From the NCBI GenBank assembly GCA_026004775.1, contig BPJU01000018.1, forward strand, positions 62,001 through 126,000: a stretch of DNA of 64,000 bases, read 5' to 3'. This document shows positions 31,852-41,021 of the stretch, piece after piece (within the stretch, counting starts at the first letter, position 1; every line of letters begins with the position of its first letter). The stretch comes from Pirellulaceae bacterium (GTDB lineage Bacteria > Planctomycetota > Planctomycetia > Pirellulales > Pirellulaceae). The notes beneath the pieces are model-generated. The model was not told the DNA's origin, searched no databases, and saw only the letters and a list, made by a program, of their open reading frames with translations. Made by a program: the position numbers and the translations under genes.

Positions 31852-33949
31852 GGTGACAGCCTCTCCCAGTACGGCTGGCCGTTCACGCGAGGGGCAACCC
31901 CACCAATGGCTGATTGGCAGTTCTGCATTTCGTGCGGTATCGCCGACGCGTTTGCCCTGCCCCGCCTCACATTTTCATCGGCCCACGCACGTTCGCGACC
32001 CGAAAAAACCGCGAAAAGAGCCTATTTCCGCACCTAAGACAAGACCCCGCCCGCCACCGGACGATCCGGCTTTCAAAAATGAGCCACCTCGACAAGATTT
32101 TCGCAGCCGCCTTAGCGCGCCTGCGGCCCACTATCCCGAATTCGTGGGCGGCGGCGAATCCGACTGGCTCGACGCTCCAGACTCAGCCGGCTCGTGGCGC
32201 TCGCCTCGGAGCATCGCTCGCCGGCGAGCTACCCACTCTCGTAACCCCAATAGCTCCCGAGCCCCACGCACCAGGTCCACACGCCACAACTCACCGGCCT
32301 CCACTATCCGGTTGATCGACAACTGCACCCGAGCCAACGCCGCTTGAAGATCCACCTTCCGCTGGACACTCAACCCCAATAGCTCCCCCACCACGTCGGC
32401 CAATTCCTCCGGCGTGGCCCGAGCCGCCACCAGGCGCATAGCCCACTGAACCCGCTCCTCTTCCGTCGCCAAGCCCGGCACCTGACAAACAGCCGCCCAC
32501 TCGGTAAGCCACTCGATCAGCCGCTGCTGAGCCGCCTGCTGCTCACGCTCAGTAAGCTCACGCATCTTCAGTCGGCTGCCGCCTTCCCGCCAATTCCGGT
32601 ACCGCTTCCTGTCAAACTCCACATCCTGATCCTCCGGCTTTATCAACCGCCAGGCACACCACGTGGCTCCTATCCACCCAAGAAGGTGCGCCCACTCGAC
32701 TTCGTTCAACGGACCAATCCCACGAGCCTGCCAGGTCTCACCCTCTTCGGCCTCCTCCGGAGAACATTCCCGGCTGTCCACCGGACCAAGCACGAGCATC
32801 GGTATCGGACCTTCCACCACCTTGCCGACTCGCTCGGCTCCAGCCGGTAGCTGCGAAGAAGAAGCTTCTGCACGAGAAGCTTCCGCGTCGCTCTGCGCCT
32901 CGGTGCTTGCCGGCGGAGCCTGCGAAGCTTCAACCGTAGCTTCGTCAAGGTTCGCATCTTGTGCCTCCTGCACATCGCCTTCGGGCCCGTGCGTATCGGC
33001 TTCTTGCCGTCGTGTCCGCGCTCGCAGCCACAGCACATCACGCCCGAAAAACGCGCGCACTCGTTCGCTAAGCCGCACTACATCGCTCTGCGTCTCGGCG
33101 TCGACCTCGATGCCCCCGGTGAGCATCCCCTCCAGCAACCGCCACCAGCCGCTACTGGTATGCGGCTGCTCCAGAGCCGACACCACGTGCATCACCACCG
33201 GTTGCGACTCGGCCAACAGGCTCATCAACACCGAAAACTGCTTGTCGGTCACCGGAATCGCCTCAAAACGCTCCGCCCAAAAGTGCCCCCGCACCTTGTC
33301 CTCGCGGTTGAATTTCAACGCCGAGATCTGCTTGATGAGCTGAAAGAAGAGCGACAACGATTGGAGGCGCTTGCGCATCTTCTTCAAGAACCGCCGGTGC
33401 GTCAGCAACACCTCGGGAGGCCCTTGCTGCGGGTCGAACTCGATATTGCGCTCCCGGCAGTATTCTTTCACCAGGTTGGGAAAGGCTTCCCAGGCACGCC
33501 GCAGCAGTTCTTCTTTGGACCACATTCGAGCCCAATCCGGCCGCAGTTCCAAATGGACCAGCAGCGCATCGGACAGCGCCACGGCCGAAAAGACTTCCAG
33601 GGCAAAAAGAGGACTGTAGCGACTGACCAGTTGGAGGAGAAACTGCTGTCGCTCGGAAACTCCATCGATTCCTGACCCGGTTGCGCCCAGCAGATTTTTG
33701 TTGCGGACGCAGATCGAAATGCACAGCAGGCGGATTCGTTTGCCCTTGCGAATTACGTCCAAACGTCGTAACCGTCCCATCCTTGACTCCTTTTGGTTAT
33801 GGGCCTGGAATCTGCGCATTACTTTCCTCCCCAGAGCTTGCCGAGCACGCCTCGACGAGCCCGCGCTTTCTCCGGCCCTACCGGCAATTGTTCCGAGGAG
33901 AAGCGCCAAAAAACCAGCGGGACGATCAGGCGGTTGTCACAGGTGTACA
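31852..33949. repeat. Direct repeat copy 2 (~2.1 kb), carrying a Y1-transposase-like gene
   Basis: Second copy of the unit at 7373-9471, offset 24,479 bases and in the same orientation. The boundary on the left is at GGTGACAGCCTCT and on the right at GTCACAGGTGTACA. One base is missing relative to copy 1 just upstream of the gene (CTCCTTTTGG versus CTCCTCGTTGG). Nothing that looks like a target-site duplication flanks the unit. Confidence 0.9.
32131..33780 (-). CDS. Y1 (HUH) transposase-like protein lacking the HUH motif, copy 2
   Basis: A 549-residue protein differing from copy 1 at only four positions that I can find (Ile/Val at 41, Arg/Thr in the RARRRRQ stretch, and Gly/Asp and Ser/Pro near the C-terminus). 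An open frame continues upstream to 33909, but ATG 33780 is the start: AAGGAG lies 6 bases before it, the copy-1 gene has an indel in the extension, and family members begin at MGRLRRL or similar. The HUH-equivalent text is again SDALL and the Tyr-x-x-x-NP block is again LLAESQP, so the loss is shared and predates the duplication. Confidence 0.75.
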   Translation of the reverse strand: MGRLRRLDVIRKGKRIRLLCISICVRNKNLLGATGSGIDGVSERQQFLLQLVSRYSPLFALEVFSAVALSDALLVHLELRPDWARMWSKEELLRRAWEAFPNLVKEYCRERNIEFDPQQGPPEVLLTHRRFLKKMRKRLQSLSLFFQLIKQISALKFNREDKVRGHFWAERFEAIPVTDKQFSVLMSLLAESQPVVMHVVSALEQPHTSSGWWRLLEGMLTGGIEVDAETQSDVVRLSERVRAFFGRDVLWLRARTRRQEADTHGPEGDVQEAQDANLDEATVEASQAPPASTEAQSDAEASRAEASSSQLPAGAERVGKVVEGPIPMLVLGPVDSRECSPEEAEEGETWQARGIGPLNEVEWAHLLGWIGATWCAWRLIKPEDQDVEFDRKRYRNWREGGSRLKMRELTEREQQAAQQRLIEWLTEWAAVCQVPGLATEEERVQWAMRLVAARATPEELADVVGELLGLSVQRKVDLQAALARVQLSINRIVEAGELWRVDLVRGARELLGLREWVARRRAMLRGERHEPAESGASSQSDSPPPTNSG

Positions 33950-34255
33950 AAAAATTTTTTTCGATTTTTTCCGAGCCACGTCGCACTTCAGCCGGCCACA
34001 TGCGGCACACGGAAATGGGGTTGGCTTGATTCAAAATAGTTCACAGCCAACACGAAAGGTTACCCTGTTGGTTATGCACGAAAGGGGACTGAACCGTGGA
34101 CCAGCCTTGCTTGCGAGCGTTCGATGCCAGATCGATTGCCCTTTCCAGGAGCAAATATAAAATGTAGGCTGTGGCGAGGTAGTTCCAAGGGATTTTTGCC
34201 GTAAATTGGGAGTGACTCCGTCAAGGTGCTGGTGGCATTCGGTCAAGATTTCTCA
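33950..34255. other. Intergenic region right of repeat copy 2
   Basis: No gene seen. It starts with a T-rich stretch partly shared with the DNA after copy 1, then becomes unique sequence leading to the promoter of the next gene. Confidence 0.45.
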
Positions 34256-34261
34256 TATAAT
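34256..34261 (+). promoter_or_regulatory. Consensus -10 element before the coiled-coil membrane protein gene
   Basis: TATAAT is an exact match to the sigma-70 -10 hexamer, 40 bases before ATG 34301. The hexamer 17 bases upstream (TGGCAT, 34233-34238) is a poor -35, so the promoter may depend on an activator. Confidence 0.45.
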
Positions 34262-34300
34262 GCGCATGTTCTTATCTAATATGCTGGCAGGGAGCAGAGT

Positions 34301-35947
34301 ATGAACGAGATTTATCGGCTGGTGCGTCGCGTGTGGCGGCGGATGATGCTTGAGCGGTTTTTGCGCGTGCTGGGCTGGGCATTGGTGGCAGGGCTGGTGG
34401 TGGGTGGCCTAGGGGCCCTCGCATCCAAGATCTGGGTCCTACCGATTCCGGTCGAGCAGTGGGTAAGCGCTTGGTTTGCCGCTGGCGTTACCGGCGGCTT
34501 ACTCGTAGCCGTGGCGATCACATGGTGGCGGCGTCTTTCGATGCTGGATGCGGCGCTGGAAATCGACCGGCGGTTCGCATTGTCCGAGAGGCTGTCGAGT
34601 TGTCTGGCGATGACCGAGCCGGAGCGGCAGACTCTTGCCGGCCAGGCTCTCCTGGAAGATGCCCGTTTGCGCATCCAGCAATTGGACGTTGCAGGCCAGT
34701 TTCGGGTTCGGGCCCACTGGTCCTTGGCCATACCGGTGCCGTTAGCGGCTATGTTGGTCCTGGGACTGTGGTGGATTCCCAACGCAGAAGCCCGAATCCG
34801 TGATCGTAGCCCCGCGTCTCAGGACCGCCGGCAGCTTCTCCAGCAGCAAGCGGCCAAGTTGGAACGCCAACTGCGGCGCCAGCAGGAAAAACTGTCGCAA
34901 GAGGCTCTGGAACAAGCCCAACAGTTGTTTAGCGACCTACAGCGGTCGTTGGAAGACCTGCAAAAGCAACCCGTTTCCGACCGCAAACAAGTATTGGCGC
35001 AGTTGAACGAGCTAAAAGACAAAATCGAAGAAAAGCGCCGCGAGCTGGGCGGAATGGAACAGTTGCGCCGGCAGTTGGAAAATCTCAAAGGGCTCAACAG
35101 CGGGCCCGGGCAAGAGCTGGCGAACGCCTTGCGGCAAGGTGACTATTCCAAGGCGCGGGAAGCTCTGCAACAACTAAAAGAAAAGCTCGCGTCGAATAGC
35201 CTTTCTGAAGCCGAAAAGAAAGAGCTGGCCGGCCAATTGGAGGCGATCCAGCGCAAATTAACTGAATTCCAGCAACAATACGAAGAGGCCCGCCGGGAGC
35301 TGGAACGACAGCTTGCTGCAGCTCAGCGGGCCGGAAACCTTGAGGCGGCTAATCAGATTCAGCAAAAGTTGAATCAGCTCCAGAGCATGCAATCGCAAAT
35401 GAACCAGCTCGGACAGCTGGCCGACGCGTTGTCTCAGGCAAGCCAATCGCTCCGGCAGGGCGATTCCCGCCAGGCGGTCGCCCAGTTACAGCAGGCCGCA
35501 GGTCAGCTTGCCCGGATGCAAACCGACATGGAAACGCTTCAAGCGTGTGAAGCGATGCTCGACGAATTGGAAGCGATGAGTGAAGATTGGCTAAGCGATA
35601 GTCAAATGGCGGCTTCCCAGAACATGGGATTTGGTGGCATGGATGGCCAGGACGACCAGGTGGGCGGTTTTGGATTAGGGCGTGGCCGAGGTCGCGGCGA
35701 CCGTCCCGAGCAAGCCACGGACACGCAGTCTTATGAGTCACGGGTGGCGGGCAAACTGCAGCGGGGCAAGGCGGTGATCACCGGCTCGACCGGCGGGCCG
35801 AATCTACCGGGAGAATCGTTCGAATCGGTCAAGGAGGCGGTTCAGGCGGACTTTACGCAGCAGACCGAACCGGTCGAAGATATCCAGTTACCGCGCGATC
35901 AGCAGGAGCACACCAAAGAATACTTCCAGAAGTTCGTAAAACCCTAG
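34301..35947 (+). CDS. Membrane-anchored coiled-coil protein, function unknown
   Basis: A 548-residue protein. Two membrane helices lie at about 21-45 and 55-78, a third at about 145-165; the N-terminal part between them contains LDAALEIDRRFALSERLSSCLAM, as in DUF4175-like planctomycete proteins. Residues about 175-430 form a long coiled coil rich in Gln, Leu, Glu and Arg. A Gly/Arg-rich stretch follows (FGLGRGRGRGDRP) and the C-terminus ends with DQQEHTKEYFQKFVKP. GGGAG lies 7 bases before ATG 34301. The architecture suggests an inner-membrane protein with a long cytoplasmic or periplasmic rod; partners are not evident. Confidence 0.75.
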   Translation: MNEIYRLVRRVWRRMMLERFLRVLGWALVAGLVVGGLGALASKIWVLPIPVEQWVSAWFAAGVTGGLLVAVAITWWRRLSMLDAALEIDRRFALSERLSSCLAMTEPERQTLAGQALLEDARLRIQQLDVAGQFRVRAHWSLAIPVPLAAMLVLGLWWIPNAEARIRDRSPASQDRRQLLQQQAAKLERQLRRQQEKLSQEALEQAQQLFSDLQRSLEDLQKQPVSDRKQVLAQLNELKDKIEEKRRELGGMEQLRRQLENLKGLNSGPGQELANALRQGDYSKAREALQQLKEKLASNSLSEAEKKELAGQLEAIQRKLTEFQQQYEEARRELERQLAAAQRAGNLEAANQIQQKLNQLQSMQSQMNQLGQLADALSQASQSLRQGDSRQAVAQLQQAAGQLARMQTDMETLQACEAMLDELEAMSEDWLSDSQMAASQNMGFGGMDGQDDQVGGFGLGRGRGRGDRPEQATDTQSYESRVAGKLQRGKAVITGSTGGPNLPGESFESVKEAVQADFTQQTEPVEDIQLPRDQQEHTKEYFQKFVKP

Positions 35948-36045
35948 CCCAGCCCTGTCGGACGGGGTGCGACGTTGGCCGGCCGCCTGGCTTTCCGGCG
36001 GACGGGTGGTCGTATGTATTCGCACCTTCCCAGCGACAGGCACGA

Positions 36046-36294
36046 TCAGCCAGTCTGGCGGCGAGGCAGTGTCAGGGCATAGAGCACGGTAACGGCGCCG
36101 GCCGACATGAACGTCCAGGGTACCCACTCCGGAGGCCGCAACACGGTCCGTATTTCCGGTTCACCGGAAAGTGAGCTTGCTTGTTGGGCGTTCGCACGCC
36201 GAGAGGGATGCAGCACGGCCTGTTCGATGACCAGGCATTCGGCTCCCAGCAAAAACACCGAAAGGCCGATAGCCAAGAAAAACGCTCGCCACAT
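36046..36294 (-). CDS. Small membrane protein, conserved-looking
   Basis: An 82-residue protein with a hydrophobic helix at the N-terminus (MWRAFFLAIGLSVFLLGAEC) and a second near the C-terminus (WTFMSAGAVTVLYAL), joined by a polar loop. GGAG is 7 bases before ATG 36294. A longer open frame starts at 36510, but its extra 72 residues are low-complexity and lack a ribosome site. I recall similar short planctomycete proteins, without known function. It is convergent with the preceding coiled-coil gene. Confidence 0.65.
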   Translation of the reverse strand: MWRAFFLAIGLSVFLLGAECLVIEQAVLHPSRRANAQQASSLSGEPEIRTVLRPPEWVPWTFMSAGAVTVLYALTLPRRQTG

Positions 36295-36539
36295 CGCCCG
36301 GCTCCTGACAGTTGCCCACATCGGTAGGCCGACTTTTCCATTTCTGGTATCGGATTGTAAAACTCTGGTCGTTAATAACGGTACGGTCACTACGCCGAAC
36401 CGCCCCGGGGCTGGCGCCAGTGGTTCCGGGAATGACTGTTGTGGAAAAAATGACGCCGGCTGCCGATCAACTTCGTGGAGGGACGATCGGGTCGGCTGAA
36501 GTGTAAGCAACTAGGGCGGTTGTTGTTCGGCAGGCTTCG
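36295..36539. other. Divergent intergenic region
   Basis: No gene supported. It separates the reverse small membrane protein gene from the forward PAS-GAF-receiver gene, whose promoter starts at 36540. Confidence 0.4.
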
Positions 36540-36568
36540 TTGTATCGGGTGAATCGAGAGCATATAAT
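36540..36568 (+). promoter_or_regulatory. Sigma-70-like promoter of the PAS-GAF-receiver gene
   Basis: TTGTAT (36540-36545) and TATAAT (36563-36568) are separated by 17 bases, ending 31 bases before the TTG start. A GGAGGAG ribosome site follows at 36584-36590. Confidence 0.6.
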
Positions 36569-36599
36569 TCAAGTGGGGCAGCCGGAGGAGTAGAGGCGA

Positions 36600-38348
36600 T
36601 TGAGTCAAAAACAACGAGTACTCATACTGGCCGCTCATGAAGCACCCAAACCAGCAGGTGGCGAACTGGGCTTTCAACAGGTCGAACGGGTTACTCGCTT
36701 TGACGAAGCGATACGCAAGTTGAGCGAGGGGCAGTTCGACGGTTTGTTTATTGAAGGAGCCCGGCTTCAAGACGCTATCCGATTGGGCCGCTGGGTGGAC
36801 CTGATCGACGTACTGGAGAATTTTCCGGAAGGCGTCGCCATCGTCGATCAGGAGAATGTGGTGGTTTGGGCGAACCGTCAATTTCGCGCTTGGTCGGCAC
36901 ATCTGTCCCAATCGTCAAGTCAGGAGGTGGCCGGCAACAACTTTTATGCGGCCATTGGAAAACCGGAGATTTTGGGTCCGGAATTCTCTCCGCTCAATGC
37001 CAGCCGTGCCTGTGGGACCGTAACATGTTGTACGTTGCGCGTGCCCGACAACCGGTACTTCCAGATTCACGTAGCACCGTTGCTGAACGAGTCGGTACCA
37101 CCGCGCTACTTGGTGGTGGCGATGCGCGATATCACCAGTGAAGTGCAACAGCAGCAGAAGCTGGACGCTATCCACAAGGCAGGGATCGAATTGGCGGATA
37201 TCAAGCCCGACGAGATCGCTCATTTGAGCGTCGAAGAGCGGGTGGAAATTCTGAAGGCGAACATCCTCCGGTATACGCAAGATCTGCTGCACTACGACGT
37301 GGTGGAGATTCGCCTGCTGGACCCGCGTACCGGGGAGTTGTTGCCGCTGTTGGCGGTCGGTTTGACGGAGGAGTCGCGTCAGCGGCGGCTGTTCGCTCGA
37401 ACGTCCGACAATGGTGTTACCGGCTATGTGGCGGCAACCGGCAAGAGCTATTTATGTGAGGACACTGGTGAAGATCCCCTCTATCTGGAAGGTTTGCGAG
37501 GGGCACGCAGCTCCTTGACCGTTCCCCTGTTGCTGCACGACCAGGTGATCGGCACGTTCAACGTGGAGAGCCCCGATCCGCACGCATTCACGGAACGCGA
37601 TCTGCAATTCCTGGAGATGTTTTCACGCGATGTGGCTCTGGCCATCCATACGCTGGAGCTGCTGGAAACCCAGCAGGTGGATGCTGCTCAGCGCAGTCTG
37701 GAGGCGATTCATGGGGCGATCGCCAAACCGATGGATGAGATCCTCAACGACGTGGTTACCACGATGGATCTCATTACCTCCAAAGAACACGCCGACCCGG
37801 TGCTACTGGAACGCCTCAGGCATGTGCTGGAAAACGCCCGCAACATCAAGCGACTGATCCACGAAATCGGCCAACGGATGGCTCCCACCACCGCGATGCC
37901 TGCCGTCGCACCCGCCCACCAACCCAGCCGCCTCCAGGGCTATCGCGTGCTGGTCGTCGATGCTCAGGAAGAGGTGCGCCACGAAGCCCACCGGCTGCTG
38001 GAGCGTCATGGCTGTATCGTCGAAACCTGTGACACCGGAACTCGGGCCCTCAGCATGGTGCGCAGTTGTTCGGCGGGCGAATTGTACGATGCCATCCTGT
38101 CCGATATCCGCCTTCCCGACATGAGTGGTTATGAATTGTTCGTCAAGCTTAAAGAGATTCTGGGTGTCGTCCCCATGATTCTGATGACCGGTTTCGGATG
38201 GGATCCCGGACATACCATTGTCAAGGCGCGCCAGGCGGGGCTTCTCCCGAAAGCGGTATTGTACAAGCCGTTCCGCCCCGAACAGGTGCTCGAGACCATC
38301 GAGATGGTCGCCAAGAGTGTGCCGCGTGCCGTCGCCGCCAAATCCTAA
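36600..38348 (+). CDS. PAS-GAF-receiver signalling protein without a kinase domain
   Basis: A 582-residue cytosolic protein. Order: a receiver-like N-terminal stretch (1-70), PAS (about 72-185, with NFPEGVAIVDQENVVVWAN), GAF (about 215-365), a helical pair (about 370-430) resembling a histidine-kinase dimerisation domain but with no phosphoacceptor His, and a C-terminal receiver (about 447-575) with phosphoacceptor Asp in LSDIRLPDMSGYEL and Lys in LYKPFRP. There is no HATPase domain. The TTG start is supported by GGAGGAG 9 bases upstream. It probably integrates a ligand or redox signal and is phosphorylated by an unlinked kinase. Confidence 0.85.
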   Translation: MSQKQRVLILAAHEAPKPAGGELGFQQVERVTRFDEAIRKLSEGQFDGLFIEGARLQDAIRLGRWVDLIDVLENFPEGVAIVDQENVVVWANRQFRAWSAHLSQSSSQEVAGNNFYAAIGKPEILGPEFSPLNASRACGTVTCCTLRVPDNRYFQIHVAPLLNESVPPRYLVVAMRDITSEVQQQQKLDAIHKAGIELADIKPDEIAHLSVEERVEILKANILRYTQDLLHYDVVEIRLLDPRTGELLPLLAVGLTEESRQRRLFARTSDNGVTGYVAATGKSYLCEDTGEDPLYLEGLRGARSSLTVPLLLHDQVIGTFNVESPDPHAFTERDLQFLEMFSRDVALAIHTLELLETQQVDAAQRSLEAIHGAIAKPMDEILNDVVTTMDLITSKEHADPVLLERLRHVLENARNIKRLIHEIGQRMAPTTAMPAVAPAHQPSRLQGYRVLVVDAQEEVRHEAHRLLERHGCIVETCDTGTRALSMVRSCSAGELYDAILSDIRLPDMSGYELFVKLKEILGVVPMILMTGFGWDPGHTIVKARQAGLLPKAVLYKPFRPEQVLETIEMVAKSVPRAVAAKS

Positions 38349-38357
38349 GCTGCCTCG

Positions 38358-39533
38358 GTGCGGGGAGTTACGGCGTTGTCTGGTTCCGCCTGGATCCTCG
38401 TCGGTTTCGTGGCCATCGCTGGTCATGTCGCTTTTTGGTTGGATTTTTTCCGGCGCTTTGCCGCCAGCAATGTTCCGTGTTACGCCGTTCGCTGGGTAGA
38501 GCGCCTGGTATGGGCCGCCTGCTTGACCATTCCTCTGCTCATCGTACTTGAAACTCCCTGGCTCCCCCCAGACGAAGGCTCCTCCCGACAGCCAGTCATG
38601 CCGTGGGGCCTTTGGTACCTATGGCTGGCAGGACTGTACGGTGTTTGGCGGGCGATGAGGTGGGGTTTTGAGCGGCTGGTGTTCCCTCGCCCCATCACCG
38701 ATCCGCAGTGGCAACGCGTCGTGCGCCTGGAGCCTGCCGGCCGCTGGGCAGGTACAGTGACGGCTCGTTGCTGGCTGGCATTGCCGGCAAACGAAGTGTG
38801 TCAGATCGAACTGAACGAAAAGCATCTGAGCATACCCCGGCTGCCCTCTGGTTTGGATGGATTGGTGATTCTCCATTTGTCCGACCTGCACATGCACCCG
38901 CAATGGAAGCGGGATTATTTTGAGCACGTGGCTCGTTTGGCGGCGGAAAAACCGGTAGACGTGGTGGTCGTAACCGGGGATATCGTCGAGACGGCCGACT
39001 GCCTGGCATGGGTGCAAGTCTGGCTGTGCCTGAAGCCGCAATACGGTTTCTATTTCGTACTGGGCAATCACGACTTGAGAGCAGGTCCGCCGGAGATGAT
39101 CCGCCAGAAGCTGACGTCACTGGGCTGGACGTCGGTTGGAGGACGGCGGCTCCGCGTGCGGTGGCGGGACGAATGGGTGGTTCTGACCGGGAACGAGTCT
39201 CCCTGGATTCGCTTGCCCCCGGAGTGCGACGGCCCCGTGGTCCATGACGGGCTGTCGGTGGCTTTACTCCATACGCCCGACCAGTTTGCGTGGGCTCGGC
39301 GCCTGGGATTCGATTTGGTACTGGCTGGCCACACCCACGGCGGGCAAGTCCGCGTGCCCGGTTGGGGGCCTCTGGTGGTTCCGTGCCACACGGGAACTCG
39401 TTATGCCGCCGGGGTATACTACGAGCAGGGGTCGGTGCTGCATGTGAGCCGCGGGTTGAGCTCATTACATCTCTTGCGTTGGGGGTGCCGCCCCGAGGTG
39501 ACGCGGTTGGTGCTGCACCAGCACAAGCTGTAA
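38358..39533 (+). CDS. Membrane-anchored metallophosphoesterase
   Basis: A 391-residue protein. Membrane helices at about 10-30, 45-65 and 83-103 precede a calcineurin-like phosphoesterase domain (about 160-390) with the five metal motifs: LHLSDLHMH, VVVTGDIVE, VLGNHDL, a later His region (SVALLHTPD) and LAGHTHGGQV. It resembles YkuE/YaeI-type enzymes that act on lipid-linked or cyclic phosphoesters; substrate unknown. The GTG at 38358 lies 9 bases after the signalling gene, so co-transcription is likely; a ribosome site is not obvious and the start could be slightly downstream. Confidence 0.87.
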   Translation: MRGVTALSGSAWILVGFVAIAGHVAFWLDFFRRFAASNVPCYAVRWVERLVWAACLTIPLLIVLETPWLPPDEGSSRQPVMPWGLWYLWLAGLYGVWRAMRWGFERLVFPRPITDPQWQRVVRLEPAGRWAGTVTARCWLALPANEVCQIELNEKHLSIPRLPSGLDGLVILHLSDLHMHPQWKRDYFEHVARLAAEKPVDVVVVTGDIVETADCLAWVQVWLCLKPQYGFYFVLGNHDLRAGPPEMIRQKLTSLGWTSVGGRRLRVRWRDEWVVLTGNESPWIRLPPECDGPVVHDGLSVALLHTPDQFAWARRLGFDLVLAGHTHGGQVRVPGWGPLVVPCHTGTRYAAGVYYEQGSVLHVSRGLSSLHLLRWGCRPEVTRLVLHQHKL

Positions 39534-39638
39534 CCGACACGGTGTGAGCCCCGGCCAAAGCACCCTCCTACTACGCAGAGGCCCTCTATTCAAGGAGTCG
39601 TCGCTGAAAGGACGGCTATCGAAAGCGGCTAGGGATAG

Positions 39639-40883
39639 TCAAGGGTCGCGCCGCAAATCAAAGGTGGTCGGCAGCGGCTTGTGCTGCTCTTCGTACCAAC
39701 GGCGCCAAGCGGCCGAATCAAACCCAAAATTGGCTCCGCCGGACAGCACCACCAGCGCATCGCGCACAGCGGCATTTTCCACGTCGCCCACGAGCGTACG
39801 GCTGGAGTTGCCCAGCGACAGGCCCCCGCCCCCGCCGGAGGAGAAAGTTGGGTTAATGCCTCCGCCAAGCGAAACCGTCTTCTTGTGGCGGGTAACCAGC
39901 ACATCGATCAGCGCCGGTATGGCCTCGGGGGATTTGAGCACCCCCAACACCCGCGCCATTTGATTGACAGCCACATTCTCTTCGATGGGCGTCACCTCGC
40001 CGGCAAACTTCTTCAGCGATCGGATCAGAAGTTTCACGGCGTTCGGGTCCGCTCGTTGGGCGAGCAATCGAGCAGCATCTTCACGCACTTGGGCATCCGG
40101 ATCGGCCAGTGCGTGTTTGACCAGCTCTTGCGTGACGGCCGTCCCCGGTAATTTGGCCAGTGCTTCCAGATAAATCCGCCGCAAAGCCGCCGGCTCGTTG
40201 CGCTCGTTGAGCAACTGGATCAGCACCGGGGCGGCTGCCGGATCCTCAATAGCTCGTAACTGATTCGCCGCCGCCTGCGCTCGTTCCGGTACGCGGAGCA
40301 CCCACTGGCGCCACAGTCGAATTTGGTCGTTCCATCTTTTCTGGATTTGTTTGCGTTCTTCTTCCTCCTGAGCCAACATGACTTCCTGGGGGAGTTTCCA
40401 ACTGCCCTTGAACCGCACGTAGCCTCGCGACCGGTACCACAGATCGGTACGCACCCACTGATCGTTGATACGACTGTAGCCAAGCTCGCGCCGCGCTTGC
40501 GGGTGATCCGGAGCCAGACGCAGTACTTGTTCCAAATGATAGACCCGCTGCGCTTCCAGCCCCCGAGCCGCACACTCTTCGGCCATACGAAGGTGACCCT
40601 CTACGTCCAACGGCTCTTTGGGAAGATTCGCCTCGTACCAAAGCTCGGCCTCCGATTTTTCGACCGGCCCGGCAACCTGAGCTGCTGAGAACGTGACGGT
40701 TCCCCAGCGAGTTTGCAACGCGTATTCAGTACGTGGCTGTTCCTCCGGATTAAGCAACCGGCCGGTAACCGATCCGCCGTTGAAAAGGCGGTACGTCTGG
40801 TCGGGGGTTTGGGCCAAGAGCGGCCCCCAAACCGCTACACAACCGACCCATGCCACGCAGGCATATCCGTTTCGGACCTTCAT
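39639..40883 (-). CDS. Exported HEAT-repeat protein
   Basis: A 414-residue protein with a signal peptide (ending near PLLAQ). An N-terminal beta-rich part (25-70) and a TPR-like piece (HLEQVLRLAPDHPQARRELGY) are followed by HEAT-type helical pairs from about 210 to 345 (AAPVLIQLLNERNEPAALRRIYLEAL, DPDAQVREDAARLLAQRADPNAV). A Gly-rich insert SSGGGGG lies near 350. Probably a periplasmic or outer-membrane-facing scaffold; no enzyme motif. Confidence 0.8.
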   Translation of the reverse strand: MKVRNGYACVAWVGCVAVWGPLLAQTPDQTYRLFNGGSVTGRLLNPEEQPRTEYALQTRWGTVTFSAAQVAGPVEKSEAELWYEANLPKEPLDVEGHLRMAEECAARGLEAQRVYHLEQVLRLAPDHPQARRELGYSRINDQWVRTDLWYRSRGYVRFKGSWKLPQEVMLAQEEEERKQIQKRWNDQIRLWRQWVLRVPERAQAAANQLRAIEDPAAAPVLIQLLNERNEPAALRRIYLEALAKLPGTAVTQELVKHALADPDAQVREDAARLLAQRADPNAVKLLIRSLKKFAGEVTPIEENVAVNQMARVLGVLKSPEAIPALIDVLVTRHKKTVSLGGGINPTFSSGGGGGLSLGNSSRTLVGDVENAAVRDALVVLSGGANFGFDSAAWRRWYEEQHKPLPTTFDLRRDP

Positions 40884-41021
40884 CTGCGGCTGCTCCTCGC
40901 CCCCCTAGCTGTCCCCTGTTAGTATACCGCACCGCCCGCCGCACACCAAATTCGTGCGGAGCGACATCTACGTTGGACGATAAAACCAGAAAAGGTCCTT
41001 CATTTCGGGCGGAGGTGCCGG

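Noticed and set aside
31348-32037. Forward 229-codon frame before and into repeat copy 2
   Set aside because: Reads through degenerate repeats and the non-coding end of the repeat; no resemblance to a family.
33781-33909. N-terminal extension of the copy-2 transposase-like gene
   Set aside because: Broken by an indel in copy 1, and a good ribosome site lies before ATG 33780.
7373-33949. Composite transposon made of the two ~2.1 kb units
   Set aside because: The 24.5 kb between them is filled with core metabolic and repair genes (pst, bioF, uvrC), both units are direct, and the encoded protein lacks catalytic motifs.
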